Below the pieces are notes generated by a model. It ran no database searches, was not told the DNA's origin, and was given only the letters and a program-made list of their open reading frames with translations. The position numbers were made by a program, and so were the translations under genes. Below, one piece after another: positions 10,124 to 19,399 of a stretch of DNA of 64,000 nucleotides; position 1 is the first letter of the stretch; every line of letters begins with the position of its first letter. The stretch is from JACKNG01 sp050184115 (lineage in GTDB: Bacteria; Pseudomonadota; Gammaproteobacteria; Ga0077536): assembly GCA_050184115.1 (NCBI GenBank), contig JBFXAQ010000014.1, positions 1 through 64,000 on the forward strand. The letters run 5' to 3'.

Positions 10124-11497
10124 ATGAGTATCAGACGCGTCTTCGTCGCCAACCGCGGCGAGATCGCCGTGCGCATCATCCGCGCCGCCCACGCGCTCGG
10201 CATCGAGGCGGTGCAGGCGGTGTCGATGGCCGATCGCGACAGCCTCGCCGCGCGTCTCGCCGATCGCGTGGTGGTGCTGGGGCCGGCGCAGTCGAAAGCG
10301 AGCTATCTCGATGCGCGCCTGATCGTGCACGCCGCGCTGGCCACCGGCTGTGACGCCCTCCACCCCGGCTACGGGTTCCTCTCCGAGCGCGCCCAGCTCG
10401 CGCGCCTGTGCAACGACGAGGGCATCGTTTTCGTCGGCCCGGATGCGGACGTCATCGACGCGCTGGGCGACAAGCTGCGCGCGCGCGCCATCGCCGAATC
10501 CGCCGGTGTGCCGCTGGTGCCGGGCACCGACCAGATTGCCTCGGTGGCCGATGCCCGCAAGGCCGCCGCCGCGCTCGGCTACCCCGTGGTGATGAAGGCC
10601 TCGGCCGGCGGCGGCGGGCGCGGCATGTTCGTCGCCCGCGACGAGGCGGCGATCGCGGCTGGCTTCGATCGTGCGAGTTCCGAGGCGCAGGAAGCCTTCG
10701 GTGACGGCACGCTCTACATGGAGCGCTACGTCGAGAACGCGCGCCACGTCGAGGTGCAGGCGGTGGGCGACGGCCACGGTCGCGTGGTGCACTACGGCGA
10801 GCGCGACTGCTCGGTGCAGCGGCGCTACCAGAAGGTGGTCGAGGAAGCGCCCTGCGCGTTGATGCCCGACGCCCTGCGCACGGAACTCCACGGCGCCGCG
10901 GTCAAGCTGTTGTCCGATCTCAAGTACCGGAACGCCGGCACGGTCGAGTTCCTCTACGACGTCGACCGCCAGGCCATCTACTTCATCGAGGTCAACACGC
11001 GCATCCAGGTCGAGCACCCGGTCAGCGAACAGGTCACCGGGCAGGATCTCGTGCAGACCCAGTTCCGCATCGCCGGCGGCGAGAAGGGCGCACTGCCGCG
11101 CCAGGACCAGGTGCATCTCGCGCGCCACGCCATCGAGTGCCGCCTCAACGCCGAGGATGCCCGCAACAACTTCCAGCCCAGCCCCGGCCGCATCACGCGC
11201 TGGGCGCCGCCGAGCGGCGCCGGCATCCGCGTCGACAGCCATTGCACCGATGGCTACCTGGTACCGCCCTACTACGATTCGATGATCGGCAAGCTCATCG
11301 TCACCGCGCACGACCGCCCTGCTTGCGTGGCGCGGCTCGCCGATGCGCTCGACGCCTTCGAGATCGAAGGGCTGACCACCAACCTGCCGCTCTTGCGCTA
11401 CATCGCGCGGCACGAAGATTTCATCGACAACCGCTTTCATACCCGCTGGCTGGAGCAGTCGCTGCTGCCGGCCTTCGAACAGCTATCCAAGGAGTAG
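10124..11497 (+). CDS. accC: Biotin carboxylase subunit
   Basis: A 457-residue AccC-type ATP-grasp enzyme that carboxylates biotin with bicarbonate and ATP. It begins with the standard VFVANRGEIAVRIIRAA, has HPGYGFLSERAQLA, the glycine-rich ATP loop KASAGGGGRGM (about residue 165), and the catalytic FIEVNTRIQVEHPVSEQVTGQDL. Length is close to the usual 450. It follows the carrier gene and precedes the carboxyltransferase by 5 bp, forming a three-gene carboxylase. Confidence 0.93.
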   Translation: MSIRRVFVANRGEIAVRIIRAAHALGIEAVQAVSMADRDSLAARLADRVVVLGPAQSKASYLDARLIVHAALATGCDALHPGYGFLSERAQLARLCNDEGIVFVGPDADVIDALGDKLRARAIAESAGVPLVPGTDQIASVADARKAAAALGYPVVMKASAGGGGRGMFVARDEAAIAAGFDRASSEAQEAFGDGTLYMERYVENARHVEVQAVGDGHGRVVHYGERDCSVQRRYQKVVEEAPCALMPDALRTELHGAAVKLLSDLKYRNAGTVEFLYDVDRQAIYFIEVNTRIQVEHPVSEQVTGQDLVQTQFRIAGGEKGALPRQDQVHLARHAIECRLNAEDARNNFQPSPGRITRWAPPSGAGIRVDSHCTDGYLVPPYYDSMIGKLIVTAHDRPACVARLADALDAFEIEGLTTNLPLLRYIARHEDFIDNRFHTRWLEQSLLPAFEQLSKE

Positions 11498-11502
11498 CCA
11501 CC

Positions 11503-12963
11503 ATGGCGCACATCGAATTCCTCGACGAGACCATGCGCGACGGCCAGCAGAGCCTGTGGGGCATGCGGATGCAGGCCGGCATGGCCCTGCCGGTCTCGCC
11601 CATCGTCGATCGCACCGGCTACCGCGTCATCGATCTCACCGGCTCCTCGATGTTCGAGTGCCTGATCAAGTACTGCTACGAGAACCCCTGGGAAGGCCTC
11701 GACCTGCTGGTCAACTCGATGCCGCGTACGCGCATCCGCGGCGGCATGCGTTCGAACGCCTCGGTCACCTTCGGCGTCACCCCGGACTCGTTGATGGATG
11801 CCTGGATGCGGCAGTTGAACGTGCACGGCGTGCGCAGCTTCTGGATCTACGACGTGCTGTTCAACAACGACAAGACCAAGCGCCTGGCCAAACTCGCCAA
11901 GGAGTTCGGCTCGGAAATCGCCGGCGCCGTCATGTTCACCCTGAGCCCGGTGCACACCGACGAGTACTACGCGAAACAGGTCGACGAACTCGCCGCCTGC
12001 GACGACATCGACACCATCCTCCTCTACGACACTGCCGGGGTGCTCGAGAAGGAACGCCTGTCGACCCTGGTGCCGGCGATCAAGGCCAAGGCGCGCGGCA
12101 AGCCCATCGAGTTCCATTCCAACAACCTGCTCGGCCAGTCGGCCAAGGCCTATCTCGATGCCGTCGAGCTCGGCGTGACCATCCTGCACACCGCCGTCAG
12201 GCCGATGGCGAACGGCCCCTCGGTACCCTCGGTCGAGATCATGACGCGCAACTGCGAACTGCTCGGTCACACGCACGATCTCGACACCAGCCTCTTCAAG
12301 CCGGTCGCCGATCACTTCGAGAAGGTCGGCAAGGCCGCCGGCTTCCTCGTCAACCAGTACGCCGAGTACGACGTGATGTCGATCCAGCACCAGGTGCCGG
12401 GCGGCATGGTCGGCACCTTGAAGGCCCAGCTCGTACAGCACGGCATGAGCGAGCGCCTCGACGAGGTGCTGGCCGAGACCGCCGTGGTGCGCCGCGAGCT
12501 CGGCTACCCCGGCATGGCGACGCCGTTCAGCCAGCTGGTCGGCACCCAGGCGGTGCTGAACATCGTCACCGGCAAGCGCTATTCCTCGATTCCCGACCAG
12601 GTCATCCAGTACTGCGCCGGCTTCTACGGCCAGCCGGCCGGCCCGGTCGACCCCGACATCATGGACAAGATCATGTCCTCGCCGCGCGCGAAGCAGGTCG
12701 TCGCCGAGCCGCCGCCGCAGCCGAGCATCGAGGAGCTGCGCCGTGAATACGGCACGGACGACGACGACGAGCTCATCCTCCGCGCGCTCGTCGCCGGCGA
12801 GGGCCTGGAGAAGATGCGCACCTCGGGCCCGGTCAAGACCACCTATCCCTACCTGTCGTCGGGCGAGCTCGACCAGGTCGCGCGGCTGATGAAGATCGCG
12901 ACCGCGCCGGTGGTGCAGGTGAAGTCGGCCGAGTTCGAGCTGTCCTTGAGGAAGTCTTCGTGA
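11503..12963 (+). CDS. Biotin-dependent carboxyltransferase (PycB/OadA-like, HMGL-type barrel)
   Basis: A 486-residue carboxyltransferase. The barrel opens with FLDETMRDGQQSLWGMRM, the DxxRDxxQS metal/substrate signature of pyruvate carboxylase and oxaloacetate decarboxylase alpha, followed by the conserved carboxylase domain. Unlike OadA there is no C-terminal biotinyl domain; that is on the separate carrier at 9514. The family transfers CO2 to pyruvate or related carbonyl compounds. Several pocket residues look unusual (MRGGMRSNASVTFGVTPDS), so another ketone-like substrate is possible. The next gene overlaps the stop codon by 4 bp. Confidence 0.88.
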   Translation: MAHIEFLDETMRDGQQSLWGMRMQAGMALPVSPIVDRTGYRVIDLTGSSMFECLIKYCYENPWEGLDLLVNSMPRTRIRGGMRSNASVTFGVTPDSLMDAWMRQLNVHGVRSFWIYDVLFNNDKTKRLAKLAKEFGSEIAGAVMFTLSPVHTDEYYAKQVDELAACDDIDTILLYDTAGVLEKERLSTLVPAIKAKARGKPIEFHSNNLLGQSAKAYLDAVELGVTILHTAVRPMANGPSVPSVEIMTRNCELLGHTHDLDTSLFKPVADHFEKVGKAAGFLVNQYAEYDVMSIQHQVPGGMVGTLKAQLVQHGMSERLDEVLAETAVVRRELGYPGMATPFSQLVGTQAVLNIVTGKRYSSIPDQVIQYCAGFYGQPAGPVDPDIMDKIMSSPRAKQVVAEPPPQPSIEELRREYGTDDDDELILRALVAGEGLEKMRTSGPVKTTYPYLSSGELDQVARLMKIATAPVVQVKSAEFELSLRKSS

Positions 12964-14153
12964 CGGCACGCCGCGCGGTCATCGTCGACATCGTGCGCTC
13001 GCCCTTCGGGCGCGCGCGCGAGACCGGCGCACTGGCCTCGCTGCACCCGGTCAATCTCTACGCCCACGTCATCGAACAACTCGTCCGGCGCACCGGCATC
13101 GATCCGCGCCTCGTCGAGGACGTCATCACCGGTTGCGTGATCCAGGTCGCCGAGCAGTCCGGCAACATCGGCCGCCAGGCGGTGCTCGCCGCCGGCCTGC
13201 CGGAATCGGTGCCGGCGGTCACGCTCGATCGCAAATGCGGCTCGGCGCAGCAGGCGCTGGACTTCGCCGCCCAGGGCGTCATCGCCGGCGCCTACGACGT
13301 CGTCATCGCCGGCGGGGTCGAGATGATGAGCGTGGTGCCGATGCGCATCAACCGCATGGGCAAGGACAACGAGGGCAGCCGTTTCCACGCGCGCTACCCG
13401 GACGGCATGATCCGCCAGGGCATCTCGGCCGAGCGCATCGCCGCGCGCTGGGGGCTCGATCGCGAAGCGCTCGATCGTTTCTCGTTGCGTTCGCATCAAC
13501 TCGCCGCGGCCGACCGCGCCGGTGCCGCGCAGGACATCGCGCCAATCGAGGTCACGGATGCCGACGGCAATACGCGCATCGTGAGCCAGGACGAAGGCGT
13601 GCGCGCCGACTCCACGCTCGAGAAGCTGATGAGTCTCAAGCCCGCGTTCGAGAACGCGGAGATGGCCGCGCGCTACCCCGAGATCCGCTGGAGCGTGACC
13701 GCCGGCAACGCGAGCCAGGTCACCGACGGCGCCTCGGCCATGCTGATCGTGGAGGAGGGCGTGGCTGCGCGGCTTGGCCTCACCCCGCGCGCCGCCATCA
13801 CCCACTTCGCCGTCGCCGGCGACGACCCGATCATGATGCTGACGGCGATCATCCCGGCCACGCGCAAGCTCGTCGAACGCGCCGGGATCGCGCTCGACGC
13901 CATCGACGCCTACGAGGTCAACGAGGCCTTCGCCTCCGTGCCGCTGGCGTGGCAGACCGAGTTCGGTACCGATCCCGACCGTCTCAACGTGTTCGGCGGC
14001 GCCATCGCGCTCGGCCACCCGGTCGGCGCCTCGGGCGGGCGCCTGGTCGCCAACCTGCTCCGCGCGCTCGAGGCGCGCAAAGGGCGCTACGGGCTGGTCA
14101 CCATGTGCGAGTCGGGCGGCATGGCCAACGCTACGTTGCTCGAACGCCTTTAG
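12960..14153 (+). CDS. Acetyl-CoA acetyltransferase (thiolase)
   Basis: A 397-residue classical thiolase starting at a GTG that overlaps the carboxyltransferase stop (GTGA). Catalytic residues are all present: Cys in LDRKCGSAQQA (about residue 90), His in GHPVGASGGR (about 350) and Cys in MCESGGMANA (about 380). It cleaves or forms 3-ketoacyl-CoA. Translational coupling to the carboxyltransferase strongly suggests that the carboxylation product, once CoA-activated, is a 3-oxoacyl-CoA split by this enzyme. Confidence 0.93.
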   Translation: MTARRAVIVDIVRSPFGRARETGALASLHPVNLYAHVIEQLVRRTGIDPRLVEDVITGCVIQVAEQSGNIGRQAVLAAGLPESVPAVTLDRKCGSAQQALDFAAQGVIAGAYDVVIAGGVEMMSVVPMRINRMGKDNEGSRFHARYPDGMIRQGISAERIAARWGLDREALDRFSLRSHQLAAADRAGAAQDIAPIEVTDADGNTRIVSQDEGVRADSTLEKLMSLKPAFENAEMAARYPEIRWSVTAGNASQVTDGASAMLIVEEGVAARLGLTPRAAITHFAVAGDDPIMMLTAIIPATRKLVERAGIALDAIDAYEVNEAFASVPLAWQTEFGTDPDRLNVFGGAIALGHPVGASGGRLVANLLRALEARKGRYGLVTMCESGGMANATLLERL

Positions 14154-14156
14154 GAC

Positions 14157-14224
14157 GGGGTCAGACCCCGCGGGCCAACGCATTGATTTCCGGCGCATCC
14201 GCGCCCGTAACGGGGTCAGACCCC
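14157..14224. repeat. Dimeric GGGGTCAGACCCC repeat, copy 4
   Basis: A 68-bp dimer filling the gap between thiolase stop (14153) and the SDR start (14239). It ends right before the SDR ribosome binding site (GAGAGGA). Both palindromes carry the central A. Confidence 0.85.
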
Positions 14225-14238
14225 GAGAGGACAGCAGC

Positions 14239-15024
14239 ATGACAGGCAGGGTTCAGGACAAGGTCACCATCATCACTGGCGCCGGCAGTGGCATCGGCGC
14301 GGCATGTTTCGAACTGTTCGCGCGCGAGGGGGCGACGGTCATCGGCTGCGGCCGGCGGTTGGAGCCGTTGCAGGAGAGCCTGAAGCAGGTCGAGGCCGCC
14401 GGTGGTCGCGGCATGGTGGTGTCGGCGGATCTGTCCAAGGTCGAGGATGCCGACCGCGTGGTGGCGGAGACGGTCAAGGCTTACGGCCGGGTCGACATCC
14501 TCGTCCATGTCGCCAGCGTCGGCTGGTCGTGGAGCCACGTCAGCGCCAACTCGATGAACGACCTCGCCACCACGCCGCCCGACAAGTGGAACGAGGTCAT
14601 CGGCATCAACCTCAACGCTGCCTACTACATGAGCCACGCCTGCCTGCAGCACATGCTGCCGGCCGGTAAGGGTTCGATCGTCAACGTCGCCAGCATCTCC
14701 GGCATGGTCGGCATGCCGACCGCGCATACCTACTGCTCGGCCAAGGGCGGCGTCATCAACATGACCCGTGCGATGGCGACGACCTACGCCAAGCAGGGCG
14801 TGCGCGCCAACTGCGTCTGTCCGGGCTACACCGACACGCCGATGATTTCCGACGTGATGTACCTCTTCGACGACGAGCCGACGGCTAACTACCTGACGCC
14901 GATGGCGCGCGCCGGCACACCGATGGAGATGGCCTATGGGTGTCTCTTCCTTGCCTCCGACGAGGCGAGCTACTGCAACGGCATCATCATGCCGATCGAC
15001 GGCGGCACGGTGGCGCGGCAGTAG
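14239..15024 (+). CDS. Short-chain dehydrogenase/reductase
   Basis: A 261-residue classical SDR: NAD(P)-binding TGAGSGIG at residues 12-19, catalytic Ser in NVASISGM, and YCSAK (Tyr/Lys) near residue 170. It interconverts a hydroxyl and a carbonyl. Position at the end of the thiolase/carboxylase operon suggests oxidation of a secondary alcohol to the ketone that is then carboxylated, or a 3-hydroxyacyl-CoA step; the sequence does not decide between these. Start chosen from GAGAGGACAGCAGC before the ATG. Confidence 0.9.
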   Translation: MTGRVQDKVTIITGAGSGIGAACFELFAREGATVIGCGRRLEPLQESLKQVEAAGGRGMVVSADLSKVEDADRVVAETVKAYGRVDILVHVASVGWSWSHVSANSMNDLATTPPDKWNEVIGINLNAAYYMSHACLQHMLPAGKGSIVNVASISGMVGMPTAHTYCSAKGGVINMTRAMATTYAKQGVRANCVCPGYTDTPMISDVMYLFDDEPTANYLTPMARAGTPMEMAYGCLFLASDEASYCNGIIMPIDGGTVARQ

Positions 15025-15112
15025 TCGTCACCTTGCCGCGGGCGGCGGCAGGTGGCCTCGGCATGCACATCGAATTAGAATCCGATGTGCGTCAATCACC
15101 TGCCGACACCGC

Positions 15113-15301
15113 ATGGAATCCAAGACCGCGCGCCTGACCGTCCTCGTCGACCCGGCCAAGAAGAAGGCTTTCGAGCAACTCTGCGCGGCGCAGGATCTCA
15201 CCCCCTCGCAGGTCGTGCGCCAGCTCATCCGTGACTACCTCGCCCGCCACGGTGTGAGCTACGGCGAGACGCCCGCGCCGGCCAACCCGCAGGTCGATTG
15301 A
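15113..15301 (+). CDS. Small ribbon-helix-helix-type protein
   Basis: A 62-residue protein with the CopG/Arc pattern: an N-terminal beta-strand (TARLTVLVDP), helix 1 (AKKKAFEQLCAAQ) and a second helix (TPSQVVRQLIRDYLARHG). Such proteins bind DNA as dimers. No partner toxin is next to it, as the neighbouring gene is a convergent SulP transporter. It could be an orphan regulator. Confidence 0.65.
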   Translation: MESKTARLTVLVDPAKKKAFEQLCAAQDLTPSQVVRQLIRDYLARHGVSYGETPAPANPQVD

Positions 15302-15310
15302 AGGCGACCC

Positions 15311-16963
15311 TCAGGCCGTCGAAACAAGGCGCCGGGCACAGGCGAGTGCGTCGCCGAAGGCATCGAACTGGCGCTCCTGCCCGACCAGGCCGGTGATGCC
15401 GGCGCGCTTCAACTTGGCCTTCACGCGCGGGTTGGGCCCCGACAGCAACACCGCGACATCGCGTCGCTGCAGGCCCGTGATCACTTCTTCGAGGGTCTGC
15501 AACGCGGTGATGTCGACGAACGGCACCCAGCGCAGGCGGATGATCAGCACCCGTGGATCGGTGCCCGTGCCGGCCAGCGCGCGCTCGAAGGTCTCCACCG
15601 CGCCGAAGAAGAACGGCCCCTCGATGGCATAGACCAGCACCCCGGGCGGCACGCCGTCGAAACCGAGGGCCGCGCACTCGCGGGCCAGTTCGTCGGCGTC
15701 TGGTGCGCGTACCTCGACGCTCTCGGCCATGCGGCGAAGGAACTGCAGCGTGGCCAGGATGACACCGATGTTGACCGCGATGACGAGGTCGGCGAAGACC
15801 GTCAGGAGGAAGGTGACGAGGAGGATGACGACGTCGGCGCGCGGCGCGCGGCGCACCATGCGCACGCAGTGGCGCAGGTCGCTCATGTTCCAGGCCACCA
15901 CGAACAGGATCGCGGCGAGCGTGGCGAGCGGGATGCGCGCGGCGAGCGGGGCGGCGAGCAGTACCACGACGAGCAGCGTCACCGAGTGCATGATGCCGGC
16001 CAGTGGGCTGCTCCCGCCGTTGCGGATATTGGTCGCGGTGCGGGCGATCGCACCGGTGGCGGCGAAGCCGCCGAACAGCGGCGCGACTAGGTTGGCCAGT
16101 CCCTGGCCGACCAGTTCCTGGTTGGAATCGTGGCGCGTGCCGGCCATGCCGTCGGCCACGGTCGCCGACAGCAGCGACTCGATGGCGCCGAGCATGGCGA
16201 TGGTGAAGGCCGGCCCGATGAGCTTGAGCACCTCGCCGAGCGAGGTTCGCGGCAGCGCGAACTCGGGCAGGCCGCGCGGCACGCCGCCGAAGGCGCTGCC
16301 GATGGTGCGCACGTCCGCGGCGCCGAGTGCGGCGGCCAACCCCGTGCCGACGAGGAGCGCGATGAGCGGTCCGGGTACGCGACGCAGGCCCGGCAGGCGC
16401 GGGCCGAACAGCGCGGCGGCGAGCGAGACCAGGCCGAGCGCGGTGGTCGTACCGTCGAGGTGTGGCAAGGCCGCGAGGAGGTCGATGAGCTTGTCGTGGA
16501 AGTGTTCGCCGCCGGCGGCCTCGAGACCGAAGAACTCCGGCCATTGCCCGACCCAGATGATGACGCCGATGCCGGCGGTGAAGCCGGCGATGACGGGGTC
16601 GGGGATGTACTTGATGATGGTGCCGAGGCGAGCGAGACCGAACAGCACCAGGATCAGTCCGGCCATGAGGGTCGCGACCTGCAGGCCGGCGATGCCATGG
16701 TCGGCAGTGACGCCGGACAGGATGACGACGAAGGCGCCGGTGGGGCCGGCGATCTGTACCCGGCTGCCGCCGGCGACGGCGACCACGAAGCCGGCCACGA
16801 TGGCGGTGTAGAGGCCCTGCTCGGGCTTGGCGCCGGAGGCGATGGCGAAAGCCATGGCGAGCGGCAGCGCGACCACGCCGACGATGGCGCCGGCGACGAG
16901 GTTCGACGGCCAGTGACGGGCGGCCAGCAGGCCGGCACGGTGCGCTTCGAGGATCGCGGCCAT
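15311..16963 (-). CDS. SulP/SLC26-family anion transporter with STAS domain
   Basis: A 550-residue membrane protein with the SulP opening (NLVAGAIVGVVALPLAMAFA, about residues 20-40), 10-12 hydrophobic segments, and a C-terminal cytoplasmic STAS domain from about residue 430 (TDPRVLIIRLRWVPFVDITA). The family moves sulfate, bicarbonate or dicarboxylates; bicarbonate would suit the nearby biotin carboxylase, but this is only a positional hint. An unusually AT-rich promoter lies immediately upstream. Confidence 0.9.
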   Translation of the reverse strand: MAAILEAHRAGLLAARHWPSNLVAGAIVGVVALPLAMAFAIASGAKPEQGLYTAIVAGFVVAVAGGSRVQIAGPTGAFVVILSGVTADHGIAGLQVATLMAGLILVLFGLARLGTIIKYIPDPVIAGFTAGIGVIIWVGQWPEFFGLEAAGGEHFHDKLIDLLAALPHLDGTTTALGLVSLAAALFGPRLPGLRRVPGPLIALLVGTGLAAALGAADVRTIGSAFGGVPRGLPEFALPRTSLGEVLKLIGPAFTIAMLGAIESLLSATVADGMAGTRHDSNQELVGQGLANLVAPLFGGFAATGAIARTATNIRNGGSSPLAGIMHSVTLLVVVLLAAPLAARIPLATLAAILFVVAWNMSDLRHCVRMVRRAPRADVVILLVTFLLTVFADLVIAVNIGVILATLQFLRRMAESVEVRAPDADELARECAALGFDGVPPGVLVYAIEGPFFFGAVETFERALAGTGTDPRVLIIRLRWVPFVDITALQTLEEVITGLQRRDVAVLLSGPNPRVKAKLKRAGITGLVGQERQFDAFGDALACARRLVSTA

Positions 16964-16993
16964 GAACTGGCCCCGGTGTTTTATGTGCGTGAT

Positions 16994-17016
16994 ATTATAA
17001 TTAAATACTCATTATA
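16994..17016 (-). promoter_or_regulatory. AT-rich promoter of the SulP gene
   Basis: On the minus strand two perfect TATAAT hexamers occur (17016-17011 and 16999-16994) within about 40 bp of almost pure A/T, 30-50 bp before the SulP ATG. Such AT richness is exceptional in this GC-rich window and separates SulP transcription from the upstream EAL gene on the same strand. Confidence 0.55.
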
Positions 17017-17059
17017 TGTGCGAGCTCGGCGAACGAACGCCGGCCCTGGCGCGCCGCGA

Positions 17060-17836
17060 TCAATAGCCGGCGGCGACGCCGTGGCAATTCGGGAAGTGCA
17101 CCGCCGGCAAGGCCTCGAAGGCCGGCCGCGCGATCAGGTAGCCCTGGAACAGGTTCACGCCCTGGTCCTGGAACCAGTGCAGCTCGTCGCTGCTCTCGAC
17201 GCCTTCGGCGATGAAATCGATGCCGAGGTCGAAGCACACCTGGATGATGGCGCGGACGATGGCCTGGCGCGGCCCGCTGCGCGAGATGTCGCGCACCAGC
17301 TCCATGTCCAGTTTCACCATGTCGGGCTGGAAATTGGCCAGCAGGTTGAGCCCGGAGTGGCCGGCGCCGAAATCGTCGATCGCGACCAACACCCCGCGGG
17401 CACGGATGTCGTTGACCATCGCGGTGAAGCGCCGATGGTCGCGGATGGCCTGGGTCTCGGTGATCTCGAGCACGATGCGCGCGCTGGGCAGACCCGCGCG
17501 TGCGGCGGCATCGAAGGTCTGGTCGATGGCCGCGTGCGAATCGGTGATCGCGCTCGGCATGAAGTTGAGGTTGAGCCGCGCCGGGTTGCCGAGGGCGACC
17601 GACAACTCCACCGCGCGTTGCCGGCCATGCTCGTCGAGCGCGTGGATCTGTGCCTCGTCGAGCCGGCCGAGGATGGCGCCGGCGGACTCACCGTGGATAC
17701 CGCGCAGCAGGGCCTCGTAGGAGAACACCGTGCAGGCGTCGATGTCGACGATGGGCTGGAAGGCGTAGCTGTGCGGGAACTCCTCGAAGCCGGCCCGGCG
17801 TCGCCGCAGGCGCTCGATGAGCGGACGGCCGATCAT
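17060..17836 (-). CDS. EAL-domain c-di-GMP phosphodiesterase
   Basis: A 258-residue stand-alone EAL domain. Visible motifs are YEALLRG (the EAL signature, about residue 42), NLNFMPSAI, EITETQAI, the DDFG metal loop (VAIDDFGAGHSGLN) and KLDMELVRDI, with FIAEGVES near residue 215. These are the metal and catalytic residues of active c-di-GMP phosphodiesterases. It is coupled by a 4-bp ATGA overlap to the BLUF gene upstream, so the two very likely form a light-controlled phosphodiesterase, equivalent to the fused BlrP1/YcgF-type proteins but split into two chains. Confidence 0.9.
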   Translation of the reverse strand: MIGRPLIERLRRRRAGFEEFPHSYAFQPIVDIDACTVFSYEALLRGIHGESAGAILGRLDEAQIHALDEHGRQRAVELSVALGNPARLNLNFMPSAITDSHAAIDQTFDAAARAGLPSARIVLEITETQAIRDHRRFTAMVNDIRARGVLVAIDDFGAGHSGLNLLANFQPDMVKLDMELVRDISRSGPRQAIVRAIIQVCFDLGIDFIAEGVESSDELHWFQDQGVNLFQGYLIARPAFEALPAVHFPNCHGVAAGY

Positions 17837-18288
17837 CGCGCGACCGCGTCACGGGCGGACGGCCGCTGGCGCCAGCGGCCGCTGGCGAAGGCGCGCAGCA
17901 GCTTCTTGGCGCGACCGTCGTCGAGATCGCGCAGGCAGCGCCCGTCCTGGAAGAAATCGTTGAGGCCGGGGGTGGCGATGATCTCGGCGCGGCTCGGCTC
18001 GGCGTAGCCCATGCTCCAGTCGGGGAACTGGCGCGCGATGATGGGCTCGCGGATGATCTCGGTCACGTTGCTGTGCCGTGGGTCACCGGCGATGTGCAGG
18101 AAGAGGTCGTCGACCGCCTCGGTCTCGCCCTCGAGCACCTGGAAGAAGGCGCCATCGACGTAGAGCAGCATGCCGGTGACGCCGAGCCGCGCGTTCCTCG
18201 CGCGTGAGCGCTGGAGCAGTTCACGGCGCGTGGTCTCGTCGAGTTCGTCGTTGGCGGCGCTGCAGTAGATGCAGTGGATCAGGCCCAT
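17833..18288 (-). CDS. BLUF-domain blue-light sensor
   Basis: A 151-residue flavin-binding photosensor. The N-terminal strand carries the key tyrosine (HCIYCSAAND), followed by LGVTGMLLYVDGAFFQVLEGE with the conserved glutamine that rearranges on illumination, and FPDWSMGYAE with the conserved Trp/Met region. The short C-terminal helical tail could contact a partner. The ATG at 18288 is preferred to an upstream ATG because BLUF domains begin within a few residues of this strand. It overlaps the EAL gene by 4 bp. Confidence 0.9.
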   Translation of the reverse strand: MGLIHCIYCSAANDELDETTRRELLQRSRARNARLGVTGMLLYVDGAFFQVLEGETEAVDDLFLHIAGDPRHSNVTEIIREPIIARQFPDWSMGYAEPSRAEIIATPGLNDFFQDGRCLRDLDDGRAKKLLRAFASGRWRQRPSARDAVAR

Positions 18289-18482
18289 AGCTGAGGGGTC
18301 ACCCGGTTCATGGCGCGGCGCGACGGCCACGTCCGCCTCTCTTTACACCTTCCAAGTAGCGGCCTCGGGACCGTGGTCTTTACCGCCGCGGCGCGGCGCG
18401 GCGGCTGTTTCGCGGGCCCCACGTGCGGGAAATCCGGGCTAGGATTGGCTCGCAGGCAATCACGTTCGGGGAGGACAGGCAG

Positions 18483-19391
18483 ATGAGCAAGGAGATCAAG
18501 TTCCGCAGCCGCGGCATCGAGTGCGCGGGCGATCTGTACCGGCCCAAGGGCCAGCGGCCCAACGAGCGACGTCCGGCGCTGGTGCTCGGGCACGGTTTCT
18601 CGCTGGTCAAGTCGACGCTGGTCGAACAGGCCCAGGCTTTCGTCGAGGCCGGCTTCGTCGTGCTCGCCATCGACTACCGCACGTTCGGCGATTCCGGCGG
18701 CCGCCCGCGCGGACAGCTCTTCCCGCTCGAGGAAGCGGAGGATTTCCGCAGCGCCATCAGCTACCTGCAGACCCGCCGTGACGTCGACCCCGAACGTATC
18801 GGCATCTGGGGCGCGAGCTTCGCCGGGGCCCTGGTCAGCTACGTCGCCGCCGTCGACGAACGCGTGCGCGCGGCCTGCGCCGTGGTGCCGGTGACCGACG
18901 GCTGGACGTGGATGCGCCTCTTGCGCACCGAGAGCGATTTCGAGGCCCTGCAGCGTGCGCTCGAGGCCGACCGTGCACGCCGTTTCGCCGGCGAGCGCGG
19001 CGAACGCATCCCGGTCGCGGGGCCGGCCGGCACGCTGTGCGGGCTGCCCTACGACCCGCAGGTGGCGGGCTTCTTCGACGCCCTGCGCGACGATCACCCG
19101 ACCTGGCGCGACACCATCACGCTCGAATCGGTGGAGAAGATCCTGGAATTCAGTCCGCTGTCCTTCGTTCACCGCATCTCGCCGCGACCCTACCTGATCC
19201 TCTCCACCGCCGGGCGCGACGTCGTCCACCCGGCGTGGACCGTGGCCGAACTCTACGAGCGTGCGCGCGAACCCAAGCGCCTCGAGTTCCTGCCCTACGA
19301 CCAGACCGATCTCTACATCGAGCCCGGGTTGTCGGAATCGAACGCGCTGGCCCGGGACTTCTTCCTCGAGCATCTCGGCCCCACCGCCTGA
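18483..19391 (+). CDS. Alpha/beta hydrolase
   Basis: A 302-residue serine hydrolase of the dienelactone hydrolase/X-Pro peptidase-like group. LGHGFSLVKS is the oxyanion loop, the nucleophile is in GIWGASFAGAL (about residue 118), DYRTFGDSGG precedes it, and the C-terminal segment contains a possible Asp (AGRDVVHPAW). The start is set by GGGGAGG 10 nt upstream. The substrate is unknown. The next gene begins 8 bp downstream. Confidence 0.85.
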   Translation: MSKEIKFRSRGIECAGDLYRPKGQRPNERRPALVLGHGFSLVKSTLVEQAQAFVEAGFVVLAIDYRTFGDSGGRPRGQLFPLEEAEDFRSAISYLQTRRDVDPERIGIWGASFAGALVSYVAAVDERVRAACAVVPVTDGWTWMRLLRTESDFEALQRALEADRARRFAGERGERIPVAGPAGTLCGLPYDPQVAGFFDALRDDHPTWRDTITLESVEKILEFSPLSFVHRISPRPYLILSTAGRDVVHPAWTVAELYERAREPKRLEFLPYDQTDLYIEPGLSESNALARDFFLEHLGPTA

Positions 19392-19399
19392 GCATCACC

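Noticed and set aside
9514..11497. Housekeeping acetyl-CoA carboxylase accBC
   Set aside because: Although the carrier and biotin carboxylase are AccB/AccC-like, they are coupled to a PycB/OadA-type transferase and thiolase, so a catabolic carboxylase is more likely.
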